From assembly GCF_022605725.1 (NCBI RefSeq), contig NC_065555.1, positions 12,290,938-12,354,937 of the forward strand: 64,000 nt of DNA, given 5' to 3'. Position numbers and translations under genes: made by a program. The stretch's first letter is position 1. Each line of letters starts with the position of its first letter. Below the pieces are notes generated by a model. It made no database searches, was not told where the DNA came from, and was given only the letters and a program-made list of their open reading frames with translations. Origin of the DNA: Anthonomus grandis grandis. Lineage: Eukaryota; Arthropoda; Insecta; Coleoptera; Curculionidae. Positions 42,481 to 55,600 of the stretch are shown piece after piece.

Positions 42481-44369
42481 TTCTTGTTTTGATCTTCACA
42501 GTTGGATCCCACTAATCAATAATATAAACACTCTCCAGCTTTGTGCCATTGACCGTGATGCCATTATACCATAATCATGTCCAATATTAGGTTCTTTGCT
42601 AATAATCAGATATTTTATTTTGCTGATATTGAGTTTAAGTTACACTGCATACAAGTGTCGGTTATCTTATTTATTTGGGCTTGTAGATTTTCTCCCGTTA
42701 TCATTGACAATAAGTCTATCATCGGCATGTCTGATGATATTTACTTTAACCCCGTTAATATCAATTATTTCAGTGGCATCAGTAAGAGCTTTACTGAATA
42801 TTTCCTCTAAATAAAGGTTTGAAAATCAAGGGTCTTTCCTCACTTGACGCTAATTTGTCTAAAATAAACTAGCAAATTAGCAATTATACGAATATCTTTG
42901 CCCATCTATTAACTGTTGTTATTACAATTTGTAGAATTTTGTCATGGCGTACTTTATCAAAAGCGTTTTTAAAATGGATTGAACAAAGGAAGATACTTCC
43001 GATTCTTTCCTGGGCCCTATTATATATCACTCTTAAAAATATCTTTTAAACGATGCTAATTGTTTGATGATCTTTACATTTTGTTGCTTCAATCTTCTTT
43101 GGAATCGTAACAAATGTCGATTTCAGTCAATCGGTAAGTATTATTCCGTAAATAGAGTTAAAAAGTTTAGTGAGGGCTGTTGTTCCTTCACCAATTAACA
43201 GTTTTAAAATTTAAATGCTTACTTGATCAGCTCCAGTTGCTTTCTCATTTTTGGCGAGTTTAAAAACTTATAACATAAATACTTTTAATATTTTATATAA
43301 TTACTATGTGATTTTTACTCACATTACTTTTGTTTTGATATTTCAGCATTACACCAGAGGAAAAAACAGACCCTTCGTCTCCTTACGTAAGTCATCTTCT
43401 TATTCCTCTTTGCTGCTAGCCATTCTTATTTAACTTTCTCTTTTGCAACTGTTAAATACCTGAGTATGTTTACCCAAAACTTTTTTTGCACGTTTTCCAT
43501 GTGTGTTTCAAATCAACAATATCAGTTATAGGTTTTTCCTCGTTGTTGGTTATGGTAGTCACACGTCTAAGTTTAGTTGTCCCAATTAACTTTTTAACCT
43601 GCTTTCTATGTACGTTGAAAGCATCCTGTTTTGCCTACAGTGTTTCTATTTCAATACCCTTTCCTTAAGCTTGACGCACCTTTATTGTCAAGATCTTTTT
43701 AAGATTTTGTTTTTTTTCTCTATTATTTCATCAACTGCAGTATCTCGTGATCTAGGGTTTCTTTTTTATTTTATCAGGTTGTAACAAGTTGTCTTTAAAG
43801 TTTTTAATTGTCGTTTTTAATCGTTGTTAGTTTACTCGATTAGTCGTCATGGCTCGGATATGACAAAGATTTTATTTTGATATTAAAAGAGATTTTTAAT
43901 TGTTGGTTTATTGATGGTTCTTTTACTCTCCGCAGATCACACTTACGTAGGTTACTTCTACTCTTATTCTCTCTGGGTTTAGTTTCTTCATCTTTATCTT
44001 TATTTTTACACCCACAAGGGGATTATAATTTGAAAGTATGTCAGATTCGGGATAAGCTTTTGCTGACTAACAATTATTTGGATATCTTTTGTTCACGTTC
44101 GTATTAAGTCGATCTGATTTCTAGTTACGTGATCCGTCCTGCCTCAAGGTGATTTCCAGGGACAAACCTTAGAGCTTATAGTTTGAACCACGTAGTTTTT
44201 TATTATATATTCTTTCTGAAAATAAACCAAGCAAGTCTCTCTGATGATATTTCCCATCCATCCCTTTCCAATCCTTATGTTAAAATCACCTGTAGTTATT
44301 AATAGTTCTTGTTTGGGCAATTCCTTCCAATGTGTTTCTAATTTGGGAGTAGTTGTTCTTAATCAATAT

Positions 44370-44934
44370 TAAGACTATTTTTAACAAACAGATTTATTAT
44401 TCTTTCTTTTGAAACACAGAATAAAACTAAGGGAAAATTGTACATAAGTAGGATTTTTTCTAAGAATATATTAATAAAAAAAATATAATTTAGCAAAAGG
44501 CGTAGGAGAAAAACTGCCCCAGTAAACGTACCTCGTACTTGTTCAACGATTGATGTTACTATATTTAAAAACTGGTTGCTTAATAAAGCCAATCCATTTT
44601 AACTTATTTACCACTTTAATAATTTTAAGTGACTGTGTGTGCGCCTTTAATATTGGTGGTAAGGCTTGGACGAGTGTAAAAAGTCAAACAAATATTTTAA
44701 AGGTAATATAATTGAATAATTTATGGTTATTTTAGTTTTTCTTTTTTTGGTATTAATAATAAAAAAATAATGGATAATTCAAATGAAATTTTTATAAAAA
44801 TATATTTTTTTATAAAAAGCCATGATATATAATAATAAATTTTATATTTCAGAACATAATTTAATATTTTAAATACCATTAGTTTATTTTATTTAGTATT
44901 ATAGATATACAATAGATTTAAACATGTTGTTTTA
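44370..44934. other. AT-rich spacer
   Basis: Nothing recognised. Confidence 0.4.
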
Positions 44935-44936
44935 TA

Positions 44937-45655
44937 CCGGGTGGTGCGTCGCCGAGGGGCACATAGGAAAACTCATGCAAATTTTAAGGGGGTCAATTAT
45001 TAACTTTTTGAAGAGATCAATCTGGCAAACCCTCGTGCAAAGTTTCAAAAAATTTTAATAAGCGACTCTTGAATTATTCAATTAAATGTAATTGCAAAAT
45101 TAGCAAATTTTTGATTGAGGTAAAACCAAACGGGCACCAGTAAAATGAATATTGTCACTGACGTGAGGAAAAGTGTCAATAAATCAGTGACAGTCGATAT
45201 TTGAAACCAAATATGAATTATTAAATCGACGAAAAAATAGCCATAATTACGTGGCATTATGCGGGAAATAGTTTTAGAGCAGTATCTGAAATCTTTTCAG
45301 ATACTACATCAACCATAAACATTTCTTGTATTTGGCTGTACGTCAGATTTGACAAAGCCTTATAACAAATTGTATGCTGGTGGCTGGTGTCTGGTTTTAC
45401 CTGAACCGAAAATTTGGTAATTTTGCAATTACATTTAATTGAATAATTCAAGATTCGCTTATTAAATTTTTTTGAAACTTTGCACGAGTGTTTGCCAGAT
45501 TGGTCTCTTCAAAAAGTTCTACCGTTTTTTTCTGTATCTTATATTTACATTCGTATCTTACATTTTTTCTGTAAAATGTATAAGGAAGCTAATAATTGAC
45601 CCCCTTAAAATTTACATGTGGTTTCCTATGTTCTGCTCGGCGACGCACCACCCGC
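44937..45655 (+). mobile_element. Tc1/mariner-type miniature element, complete copy
   Basis: A 719-bp unit between TA dinucleotides (44935-44936, 45656-45657). The ends start CCGGGTGGTGCGTCGCCGAG and its imperfect inverse, and the inverted similarity continues inward for about 200 bp on each side with one extra segment on the right. The middle encodes MNYSIDEKIAIIKWHYAG and SFRAVSEIFSDTT in one variant frame, a transposase N-terminus with the HTH start; the catalytic part is deleted. A truncated copy lies at 9209-9738. Confidence 0.85.
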
Positions 45656-45657
45656 TA

Positions 45658-47689
45658 TATGAAAAATAAGCATAATAAAATATTTTCTGCTATATACTCC
45701 ACACGTAGTCAAATATTATTTTTTTCCATATCTTTAAATAAATGACCTCTTCTCCCACGTTATATTTAATAGTAGAAAACATTATTATAGTGATATTAAA
45801 ATAAACACACGTAAAATAATTTTTAAAATTATTTTTGGCTTTTATTAATTTTTATAGATTTTGGAACTTAGAAACTACAAAGGCATTGCATATTTTAGGA
45901 ATGTGAATGTATATTTTAATAACACATATTTTGCCTATCAAAAAACTTTAAACCTTTTATATTATTAATGATAAAACATTTATTATCTAAACGAAAGCAA
46001 TTATTTATGTTAAATTAATGCTGTGATGAACGGAACCATAGTCAATGCAAACATCAATAGATTCATTGATTCAATTTATATTAGCTTTAAAGAATTATTA
46101 ATCAACATTCGTATAGAAAAATATTGAATTATTAAAAGGAATGTTAATAGTTAATCATTTATCGTTAGTAATTGTTTATATTTATTTACGTCTATTTAAA
46201 CTTCTAAATAGGCATACAGATGAAAATATCTTAATGATTATTATTATCAATAAATAGAAATTAGTTATAATTATTTCATAATTTATTAGCTTAGGATAGT
46301 TTTAAATTTATAAATTAATGTTGTTTTTAAAAGAAACTTTTTAAATTAATAAGTTTATAGCATTTTTAAATTATATAAAAGTGAAAATACAGGGTATTCT
46401 AAAACTCTTAATTATCAAAACTCCGTTAATGATGCAGCTAAAATTACATTTATATCTGTTATTTTTTCAAAAGATGTTTCAACTTCTAAGAGTTGTCATT
46501 ATTAGCTAAAATCAAAAGTTTTAAATTTATTTATTTTCTTGTAATTTGGCATAATTTTGATAATCGATTATGCAATTTTTAAAATTTCATTCGAATAAAG
46601 ATATTATTCAATTCAAATTGACTTAATTAAAGATTTAATTGAATCAATTTGCATAATGAAATTGTGTTTATAAAACTCTATACTCTAAATCTGAAACAGA
46701 ACTTACTCAGAATATTTTTGTGTTTACACATATTGGTGAAATCGGGATAAGTTTCTTAAAATAAAAAATTATAGAAAATTATTTATATTTCTAAGTCCCA
46801 AGAATTATCATTCATATAAACAAAGCAATTTAGCAATTATCTCGATTTAAAACCAGATTTGAAAAGCCATTGATTACAATGAAATGATAAACAAGTTTGC
46901 ATTTTAAAAAGCCAGATCTATTTAGATGTAATGAGTATTTATTTTTCATATCCTTGCTTTATATGTATATTATTAATTACTTAATACGCCTTTTTGCTAA
47001 AACCTGTTTTTATTGGAAAACGGTTGTTATTGAGTGAAAACATGTTTGCTCCACCTATTTTCTTATATGCATACGTAATGTAGATATGTTTTGATGAAAA
47101 TACGATATTTTTAAACAAAATTCTAAGGAGGAGACAGAAAAACATATTATTGCCGCTACCATAGATATTATTTATAATTTAAGATTACAGTACGTGAAGA
47201 AAATCTTAAACGAGCAATAAAGCCTAAAGATGGAGAGACTTACAAAATTCATTAGCTTAAGATTTTTCTTTAACTATAAATAATGTTCCTGTTTGTAAAT
47301 CTTATTGTAATTTTGACATGCCTGATGATAGTTGTTCTTTCGTAGATTTTTTATTACATTTCAATGTTCAATTTATTTTCAATATGATGGGCCAGATTGC
47401 AATAAAAACTTTAATAAAATTTAAAGATACGCTCTAACTTTTTTTTTGTCACTGTTTTGGCAAGCATGGAGGTGTATGCATATTTTCAAATTAATTATAA
47501 TATGTGTCTATAGATCTTCATTAGGAGACTACTATTTTTTTTGAAGCAGTTTAGTCTACTATCTCTCCCCACTGAAATGCAATTTATGATAATCAGAAGA
47601 TTTTAATGTTAAATTTGTAGATAATTCTTCCAGACTGTTGGATCTTGTATATGTACTAGAATCATTCGCCCTAAAATTTACAATTAATG
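45658..47689. other. AT-rich desert
   Basis: Two kilobases with no recognisable gene. At 46390 there is a lone TACAGGGTATTCTAAAAC, similar to Tc1/mariner ends, without a partner. Confidence 0.45.
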
Positions 47690-49260
47690 AACCAACAAAA
47701 GTTGCGTGTTATTCTAGTACTTGTTCGGATAACAGTATTATTAATCTTCCTTGAAAGAAAAGTTTTTCCACAGTTATCAATCGTGCTGATATTAATTATG
47801 CTTCTTTTATGCAAGGTAAAGGAAAGAATTTTATAAAGCTTTACAGTTTTCCTTTTATTACTGAGGAAACGGTTTAGGGTGCTATTTTAAAGCTAAAGAA
47901 TTCATCCAGCTTAGACCTCTATAATATTAATTGAAAGTTTGTAAAAGAAATTGCATATTTCTTAGTTACACTTTTAGCACGCTTCTATAACTGTTGTGTG
48001 ATCACTGATATATTTCTAAGTCAATTAAACCTTTTTGCAGAAATGTTTGAAATCATTTTAAAGAAACTTGTTTTGGAATATCTTTGTAAAATTTAATTTC
48101 TTAGTGAAAAACAGTGGGGTTTTTGCCAGGTAGATCTACTACACAGACGGTAAGAGCAATTGTGATGTCATTGAGGGCCCCCGTTAAAGAAGGAATCAAA
48201 TTTCTTTATCAGTCTACGATATTTTAAAGACATTTAACTGCACGAGTTAAAGTTTTAGGTTTCATTAGTTTTTCTAAAAATTTCCTAGCTCTTTTTCGTT
48301 TCTAGTTCTTTGATAGAAAGCAGAGAGTTTTAATTAAAAATAAATTATCAAATTCGTTACCACAGCAGCATGGGGTACCCCAGGGCTCTGTTTTTCTTAT
48401 TTATATCAATGATTTACCACTACATTTGTGGCATTTTACTCTACTATTTGCAGATGATAAAATTGGTTTGCAAAGGAAAATCTAAGCCTGATTTAAATTC
48501 TGCAATTTCATTAGCCAATGAGCTAGATTGGCTAATAAAATTGGCCTAGCTAATATCAAGGCCCTACACTGGTTTTGTGCAAATAATCTACTTAATGCTG
48601 ACAAAGCTTTATGTTAGAACTGAGCAGTATACAAATGATAGTATTTGTGCTTCGGAAATAAACATTGATTATGGATTAGGCTGGAGCCCGTATATCGATG
48701 CTCTTTCTAATAATCCCTGACGAACTACGAACTTTCAAAGTTTAAAAGAAAGACTTTAAATGTAACAGCACTGAAGGTAACGTATTTTTCGCTTTTTCAC
48801 TCATAATTACTGTATGATATCAATCTCTGGGGTGGTTATTCGAGCGCATTGAGAGTTTTTCTTCTGTAAAAAAAGGCTGTATAAATTATGACACACTTGG
48901 AGCCACTAAACTCTTAATTTCCTACAAATTGATAGAGATTTATGTAAATCGTTCTAGTTACACAACTTGTTTATCTGGAATTTCCACAAGTGGATCTAAG
49001 AACTAAAAATGCCACGTCATAGGTTAGGTTTACTAAAAGTATTTTAACTTTTAATCTCCATAATAAATTGCCTAATGATATAAGACTAGTAAAGTACCAA
49101 ATATTTAAAAGTACCAATAAGTGCATTTTAACTGTTAACTCATTTTATTCAACTGAAGAGATTCTGATACAGCTTTTGATAAGAATTCAACATATTTAGA
49201 AGAGTCATTAGCATATTTATTGTATCACCTGTTTCAATACTGTTTGATGTATAATGTTTT
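47690..49260 (+). mobile_element. Jockey/CR1-type LINE remnant
   Basis: Plus-strand RT pieces, heavily decayed: ITEETV.GAILKLKNSSSLD, RFYNCCVITDIF, FFDRKQRVLIKNKLSN, QHGVPQGSVF followed by LIYINDLPLHL, TLLFADDKIG, WFCANNLLNADKAL, ALKVTYFS and INLWGGYSSALRVF. Fingers, palm and thumb are all represented, but stops occur every 20-40 codons. Confidence 0.72.
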
Positions 49261-49289
49261 ATATATGTTTTTTTATATATTTTTTTAAT

Positions 49290-50000
49290 ATCTGTTTTTT
49301 CTTTTTACTTTTGACTTGCCTTAAACACTTTGTATACTTCATATGAAGCACATAAGCCAATATTCTTATTTAATCCATTAGCTTTTTCCGCTATTGGACG
49401 TGGTATGATTATGCCATCTTTAGTCGATCTATTTATTGTTGGTTTGCATTTTCGGAACTTTTTGGATAAAGTGAGTGATCGTGTATGCTGAATACAGATT
49501 TCCATCTTGTTTTTTCACATTCTCCCTATTGTTTCTCTCACATACCAGTGCTTGTCACTTCTGCTAATATTTTTATACAGCTTTAAAACTGAAATTAGAA
49601 GGCTGATTTCCATGTAGTTTTGGGATCTGCTTTCTCTCCTTTTTTATAGATTGGGATTGTTATGGTGTCCTTCTATTGTAAGGGTACTTTTTGTAGGGAT
49701 AATATTTTATTTTAAAGATCCTTCATTTTGTTGATTATCCTGTCTATGCTAGATTTTCTTTTTTTAGAACAGTTGCTGTTTGTTTGATCCTCTCTACCGG
49801 TATTTGTCAAATCATCACCAAGATTCTTTATTTGCTTTATTCTCTGTTCTTTCCTCTTTATTGCTGTTAAACGTACTTTTTCTAGTCCATTATTAACTTC
49901 ATATTTTTTTATTCATGCTCTTTTATTAATTATAAATTATTTTGCTGTGCCTCTTTCAAATAATGGAGAAAGAAGACATTTTAATAATAAATTCTATTTG
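49290..50000 (-). mobile_element. RTE-like LINE fragment
   Basis: The minus strand has TITIPIYKKGERKQIPKLHG, LLISVLKLYKNI and RETIGRM-like pieces. These fit the RT finger region (IPIxKKGxxxxCxNYRGISLL) of RTE-like LINEs. Fragmentary, ending shortly before the CBS start codon, so it may lie in the CBS 5' region. Confidence 0.5.
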
Positions 50001-50049
50001 ATATACAGTAATATATTTTTTTGAATAACTTAGATAAAACTTATTTGCC

Positions 50050-52946
50050 ATGGCTCCACCACAAAATACATCGGAACTAATATGGGTTTCTCCACTTAAT
50101 ACGGAATTTCAAAAGCCAGGAGTTACTAAAAAGTGTCCTTGGAGGGAATGTCTTGGAAAAGATATTCAATCGCCTCACACAAGACAAGACTGGTACAATA
50201 AATATTATAAAATTAATTACTGTTTAACTCAAATAATGTTTTTTTAGGAAACAGAAGTATCCCAACGGAGTCTTTCCAGACGTTCTATCCATGATAGGAA
50301 ACACCCCGTTGGTTAAACTGAATAGCATTCCTCAAGCAGAAGGTCTTGAATGCAATATTTGTGAGTATTTTTAATTATTTTTGAACATTGTTAATACTGT
50401 ATTAAAAATTATACTCCTTCAGGGGCAAAATGCGAATTCGTAAATCCAGGTGGTTCAATTAAGGACCGAATGGTAAAAAGGATGTTTGAAGATGCCGAAA
50501 GGCAAGGTCTTATTAAACCAGGAATGACTATTATTGAACCATCTTCGGGGAACACTGGTATTGCTGTTGCTTTAATGTCAGCACTTAAAGGTATCTATTT
50601 TTCTCTAAAAAAACCCACAGACTTAAGGCGTAAAAAGTTTTAGTCAAATTCACTCAAAGTTTAGAAAAAATCAGTTAAAACCTTTCGCAATTTTAGGATA
50701 CAACTGCGTCATCGTTATGTCTGAAAAGATATCCGAAGAGAAAGAAGCTGTAATTATTTCACTAGGAGCTAAAGTTGTACGAGTACCAGTTACAGAAGGA
50801 TCGTTTGATAAGACAGGGCTATTTGGAACAGCTGCTAGATTGCATAAGGAAATTCCCAATTCATTTATTCTGGATCAGGTAAGGCCAGCAATTTTTGAAA
50901 CTAAAATCATAAATTGATGAAAATTTTTGTTTTCAGTTTAATCATCCTGGAAATCCTCTAACGCATTATGATACGACTGCTAATGAGCTTCTGGCTCAGC
51001 TGGATAATAAAATTGATATGGTCGTAAGTATCTTAATAGTATAGCTAGTTAAGGAAATATACCACTTAAGTTCTACCAAAGTTTAAATGTTTTAACTTAA
51101 TATTTCTGGAATGACCACGGCTATTTTAAAACATTTACAAAATATTTCATAGGTTCTACGTAAACACTCGCTAAATATATTATGCTATTAAACTATATTC
51201 TTAAAACATAATTGGATGGATCAAATTTTCAAAACCAATTTGCAAAATATTTGAAAAAAAAATTTAAAATACTTCTGAACATGAAATATTATTTTTAATT
51301 TGCTTACATTTAAACTAGAATATTAAGACTAATATTAATCCTCTAAGGTATTTGGAGGTGGTACTGGAGGAACTGTAACAGGCATCGGTAGGAAATTTAG
51401 GGAAATATCACCAAACACAAAGTTGGTTGGTTTTGATCCGGAAGGTTCCAAGTTTGCTTACCCAGATAGTCTTAACACTAGCGACAATAAATTTTGGGAA
51501 ATTGAAGGTTTTATTTATATATATCCATTTTTTAACTCTCTCTCTTAAATTCTTCTGTCTTTTAAGGTATTGGGTATGAGTTTGTGCCAGGTGCTCTGGA
51601 TCAGCAAGTATGTGACTATTGGGTAAAAATAAATGATATGGACGCATTGCCAATGGGAAGAAGACTAATGAAGGAAGAAGGGCTATTAGTAGGTATGTTA
51701 ATTATATGAATATATCAGGTCATATAATGAATTATGTATGTTTTGAAATAAAGGAATGAGCGCTGGTGCCGCTGTTGCTGCAGCAGTCAAAGCAGCTAAA
51801 GGGCTTAAAAAGGGCCAAAACGTGGTTGTATTTATGCCTGATAGTATTAGAAATTATATGACCAAGTTTGTATCTGACCGTTGGATGGAAGCAAAAGGGT
51901 ATCAACCTTGTGAAAACAAAAACAATTTATGGTTAGTATAGATTCCAGAATAGCCATCTTCTATGAAATGTATAATAAAGAGTGCAATTTTATAAGAACA
52001 TATATTATTTTATCTTTTAGGTGGTGGGACAAGCCTGTGTCTAGTATTAAATATGCTGAGCCAGAGCTAATTAATAGTAAAGATACTCTTGCCTTTGCTC
52101 TTGCGCATTTAGAGAATAAGAACAGGAAAGAAGCTGTTGTCATTGATCCGAAAGAGTAAGACATAGTGACTATTAAAGGGTGGGTTGGGTTATGTTTGAT
52201 TTTCAAAGGCGCTACTTCTTCTTACATCAAATGGCAACACCGGTAAAGAATTTAGTTCCGAGGTGTATCGAACTTGCCTGGCGTTATTGGCGCCTGGTCG
52301 TGGTCATGGCTTAGAGGTGCATTAGTCGTGTTGCTATATGTTGGCGGGAATAGTAAAACTGAGATAGTATCTAAATGAATGTTCTGTTTTTAAGGAATAT
52401 GTTGGGGACTGTGACGATCGAAACAATAAGGAATAAATTGATATCAGGTCTTCTGCAGCCCACAGATCTTGTAGAACGATGTACAACTAGAATCCTACCG
52501 AAATTGGATAACAACTCTATTCTTGGTAGAGCGTTCAGGATTATTGAAGGAGATAAGTTTGCGGTTATTGTTGACATCAAAGGTATAGTTTCAAAAAGTA
52601 TATAGAAGGTTTTATTTTAGAGACATCTGTTTTGATTTAATCTTCTAACCTAAATTATATTAACCTAAATGTTAATTGCTTTTTATCAATGATAACAATG
52701 TTCATTATTACCAATTGTTTAAATATGGTAATTTTTTTTTAAATTTAGCGTTAAATGTCATTAAATCTAAAATAAAAAGTTACGTGTTCAGATTAATACT
52801 AAAAGAGGGTTGTTTTAAGACCATAGTTACTTATGAAAAATTTTAACGCATTACCTCTTGCAGGATCTGGAGACTCAAAAGTAGAGGTGCCTCTAGGAAT
52901 AATATATGGCGAGCACATTTATTCCTATATTGAAAAAGGACAATGA
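50050..52946 (+). CDS. Cbs: Cystathionine beta-synthase, 11 coding exons
   Basis: Pyridoxal-phosphate enzyme that condenses serine and homocysteine to cystathionine, the entry step of transsulfuration in the cytosol. Exons: 50050-50192, 50248-50360, 50423-50590, 50697-50878, 50937-51023, 51348-51507, 51567-51692, 51754-51931, 52021-52155, 52395-52582, 52864-52946. All introns are GT-AG, all phases join, and the product is 520 aa, like other animal CBS. The N-terminus has KKCPW (Cys29) and SPH (His43) in the places of the haem ligands of human CBS. PLP lysine K99 is in NPGGSIKDR; SSGNTG and the phosphate loop GGGTGGT follow; the catalytic core ends at NLWWWDKP. The C-terminal CBS-pair region (TLAFALAHLENKN to GEHIYSYIEKGQ) is shorter than in mammals and includes NMLGTVTIETI. 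The only weak splice site is the intron 6 donor (GTTTTA). The start was chosen by homology; the next upstream DNA is LINE-derived. Confidence 0.96.
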
Positions 52947-52951
52947 ATAAA
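52946..52951 (+). terminator. Polyadenylation hexamer overlapping the CBS stop codon
   Basis: AATAAA begins with the last base of the TGA stop. It is very close to the stop, so a later hexamer may be the one used. Confidence 0.4.
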
Positions 52952-53269
52952 AATAATATATGAGTAATTATTATTGGCATAATATATTTTTGTAATAGTT
53001 TGTTGTTATAGTTATTACATTATTTTTGTATTCAGTTATTTTAATCACCTACATATATGCATGTTTATATAATAGTTCCTACGGATAAATATAATTGTTT
53101 AAGAAAGTCATGCCTCTAAATATTTGTATGATTATATTAAAAAGCAGCTATTTTCATTAAATAAGAGATTTCGATCTTTTTAATATATATAACATATGAT
53201 ATATTTCGAGTTATTAACAAAAATAAATTAACAACTTTTTTTTTTGATGACAACATCTTCTGATGTACC

Positions 53270-53900
53270 ACACTTCTCAGACGGCAAATTACTTGCGAGT
53301 TTCTAGCGTTAATCTGTATGCAGATAATATACAGGTTTATAAATAATTCGGACAGATCGAATTTTACAATTAGTCTACTAACTAAATGAAAAGCTTGAAG
53401 TGATTCTTTAATTTCAAAAACAGATTGTTTAGAGCTTAATTCGTCGAAAATTCTAGGCTTGCGCTTTGGAAAGCCACAAGGGTTTGATTACCAAATATTC
53501 AATTGATCAATTGGCTTTAAACTCTTTTATCTCTAAGAACCTCTTAAACCTAGAGGTTCTTATAGATTAATTTTGTTTAATTTTGCTAGTTGTTTAAGAT
53601 AATTTGTTATATTACTACATATGCATTAGGTGAACTTATAAATTTAAAATGTATGTTCAAAGATAAATATGCATCTATTAAATGATTCGCTAACAAGGTT
53701 GCTTAGTGATTTCTTAGTAGGTACTTTCTCTTTTAATTTCGCCGACAGTCCATGTTTGCCTGCGAGAGACGCCAACCGCATTCATCTGATTCAGAATCAT
53801 TTTGTTACGTTGAAAACAAATTAGCACTGATAGTCATAATCCAGATCTTCGTAATTTATATTCAAACTTTCAAAACTTCTATTTGCAGACAACCTATTTA
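53270..53900 (+). mobile_element. CR1/Jockey-type LINE fragment
   Basis: The plus strand reads SSVNLYADNIQVYK (the YADD box) followed by SSKILGLRFGKPQGFDYQIF, which fits LN..KSKxLxFG after the RT active site. A decayed C-terminal stretch follows. Stops are present. Confidence 0.5.
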
Positions 53901-53909
53901 GCTACGATA

Positions 53910-54079
53910 TATTAACCAATTCATGTAATATCTGCTATATCAATAAGATTTATATAATGTTAAATAACGGACTACCAATACTATATTATCGTAATTGTTG
54001 TGTGTAAATGGATCGGATGAAAAATAAAACCAAATCCTTAATTTGTCAATGTTTGGGTAAAAACCCAAAGAATCTTCTG

Positions 54080-54144
<65 letters not shown>

Positions 54145-54640
54145 TAAGTAGTACTATTATTTAAACTCTGATGATTTGTTTGTATTAAAAGAATAACAAA
54201 AACAATTGCAACCATTGAATGAATAAAAGGAGTTAAAAAACATTAACTATGAATAAGAATGATTTTTTTACTTAAATTTAAATGAGGTCTCGTTACAAAC
54301 AATAAAAAAAAAACTACAAACAAAAGGTACAAAACAAGAGCATTACTTCATAACAAATATGAAGATAATTTAGGGTTCCTATAAGAGATATTGGGGGAAA
54401 TAAATAAGTTTGCGTTGTTAGAATTTAGAAAAAAAACAGAAAAAAGATCTATGCAAACGAATAAACTTATATTATGGTAATAAAAATATTATCCGAAAAA
54501 TATATCAGTTAATAAATGACAAAGCAAAAATAGTTAAAAAATTATAATTACTTAAAATAATGATAAGCAGTTTGCGTCATTAAAGGATATAACTAACAAA
54601 TGCAATAATTACTATAATAATATAAGTATTGACAAAAACA
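53910..54640. other. AT-rich spacer
   Basis: No gene; contains the TA microsatellite at 54081-54140. Confidence 0.5.
54081..54140. repeat. (AT)n microsatellite
   Basis: About 60 bases of almost pure AT dinucleotide, with one interruption near the start. Confidence 0.95.
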
Positions 54641-54679
54641 AAAAATACAAAGTCATGGTCTCACAAGATATAATCGCAG

Positions 54680-54716
54680 GCTACACGTGTTTCGCTCTAG
54701 CTAAAGCATCACCACG
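54680..54716 (-). ncRNA. Hammerhead-like core
   Basis: The minus strand reads GTGGTGATGCTTTAGCTAGA followed by GCGAAACACGTG. Stem II GCTTT/AGAGC (one G-T pair) has a 4-base loop, then GAAA (54693-54690) and CACGTG. CTGATGA is changed to GTGATGC, so it is at best a degraded ribozyme. The GCGAAACACGTGT string is shared with 42399-42411. Confidence 0.35.
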
Positions 54717-55149
54717 CCTTTAAAGGCCATATACAAACTGTAAGTGAGTATGTCAGTCATCTAGCGCATTTATGTTTCTCCTGTCAGCTCATAAAATTAA
54801 TTGATTAAATAATAATTTCTACACTGATAAATAATTTTTCTGCAGGTCCTGAAAAAATTCCGACTTAAGCAATAAAGGTAGTATAACTAAATTTATTTCA
54901 GAAAGCCTGAGTTATATATACGCACCCAACCAACTTACTTCACAAAACACAAACATTTTAAATACAACCAAAAAAAAACGTTAAGGGCATTTAACCTGCT
55001 ATAAACTTTAATTAATTATGACGTTAGTGGTATTAAGCCTTTTGCAAAGTTACTTGTTACTACAAAGTTGAGGAGGAAACAGATCTCTAAATTGGAAAAC
55101 ACTTATAGTGATACTTTTAGTGGTATCAATAGGAGTACCTTAATGTTAG

Positions 55150-55600
55150 GTTAAGTTACTTATCTTAAGGTATAATACTGAGACCTAGTCTTTATAAAGT
55201 GTACTTTTATCCTCGTCTCAATTTTCGTTCGTCAGGTCAAGTGGTGTCATTTTTTGATACCTTAATGCGTTCATTTTTAATGGGAAAACATGACAAAAGG
55301 CCAGGAAAGCATTGTGGAATGACTTTCAGTATAAAGGACTGGTTGTACACTCAAAAGTTCACAATTAACATGAACAAAACTAGCCATATTGCTTTTTCTC
55401 CAATAAATATTATCTTATAGGCATTTAATTCAAAAACTTATCTACTTCGAGAAATTCTAAGTAAGAAACTATACATCATCATCTACAAGCCCTAAGTTGA
55501 ATCTTTACTCAATCACTATATAGTAGCGTCGGGAAGCTACAGAAATACCTTGTAACCCTTATACGTACTTCAGACTACATAATAAACGTAAAATTTATAA
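55150..55600 (+). mobile_element. Jockey-type LINE fragment
   Basis: The plus-strand frame 55199-55420 contains KDWLYTQKFTINMNKTSHIA, matching WLxxNxLTLNxxKTxxIxFS downstream of the RT active site. Then, in another frame, YSSVGKLQKYLVTL resembles the LxxLQKxxLK region. No active-site motif remains. Confidence 0.5.

Larger units (their letters stand above)
41880..44360 (-). mobile_element. RTE-like LINE remnant with a nested fragment
   Basis: Minus-strand order: endonuclease near 44320-44110 (LLITTGDFNIRIGKGWMGN, RNQIDLI), a degraded middle, RT palm near 42810-42700 (EEIFSKALTD, INGVKVNIIRHADDRLIVND), ISKIKYLIISKEPNIG, and after a break at about 42480-42120 the C-terminal KIIKRRKLEYFGPTIKH and ILEGKILGKRRSRKRRTSWL near 42065-41900. 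Frequent stops. The 360 bp between the last pieces is foreign and holds a hammerhead-like motif. Confidence 0.7.

Noticed and set aside
46390..46410. Lone TACAGGGTATTCTAAAAC as a transposon end
   Set aside because: No inverted partner within several kilobases; mentioned only in the spacer entry.
35204..50049. Additional odorant receptor genes
   Set aside because: I searched for the exon hallmarks (LPIWYPF, RSxKPL, AYSYxTL) and saw none outside OrA and OrB.
54081..54140. AT array as replication origin or centromeric signal
   Set aside because: A simple dinucleotide microsatellite explains it fully.
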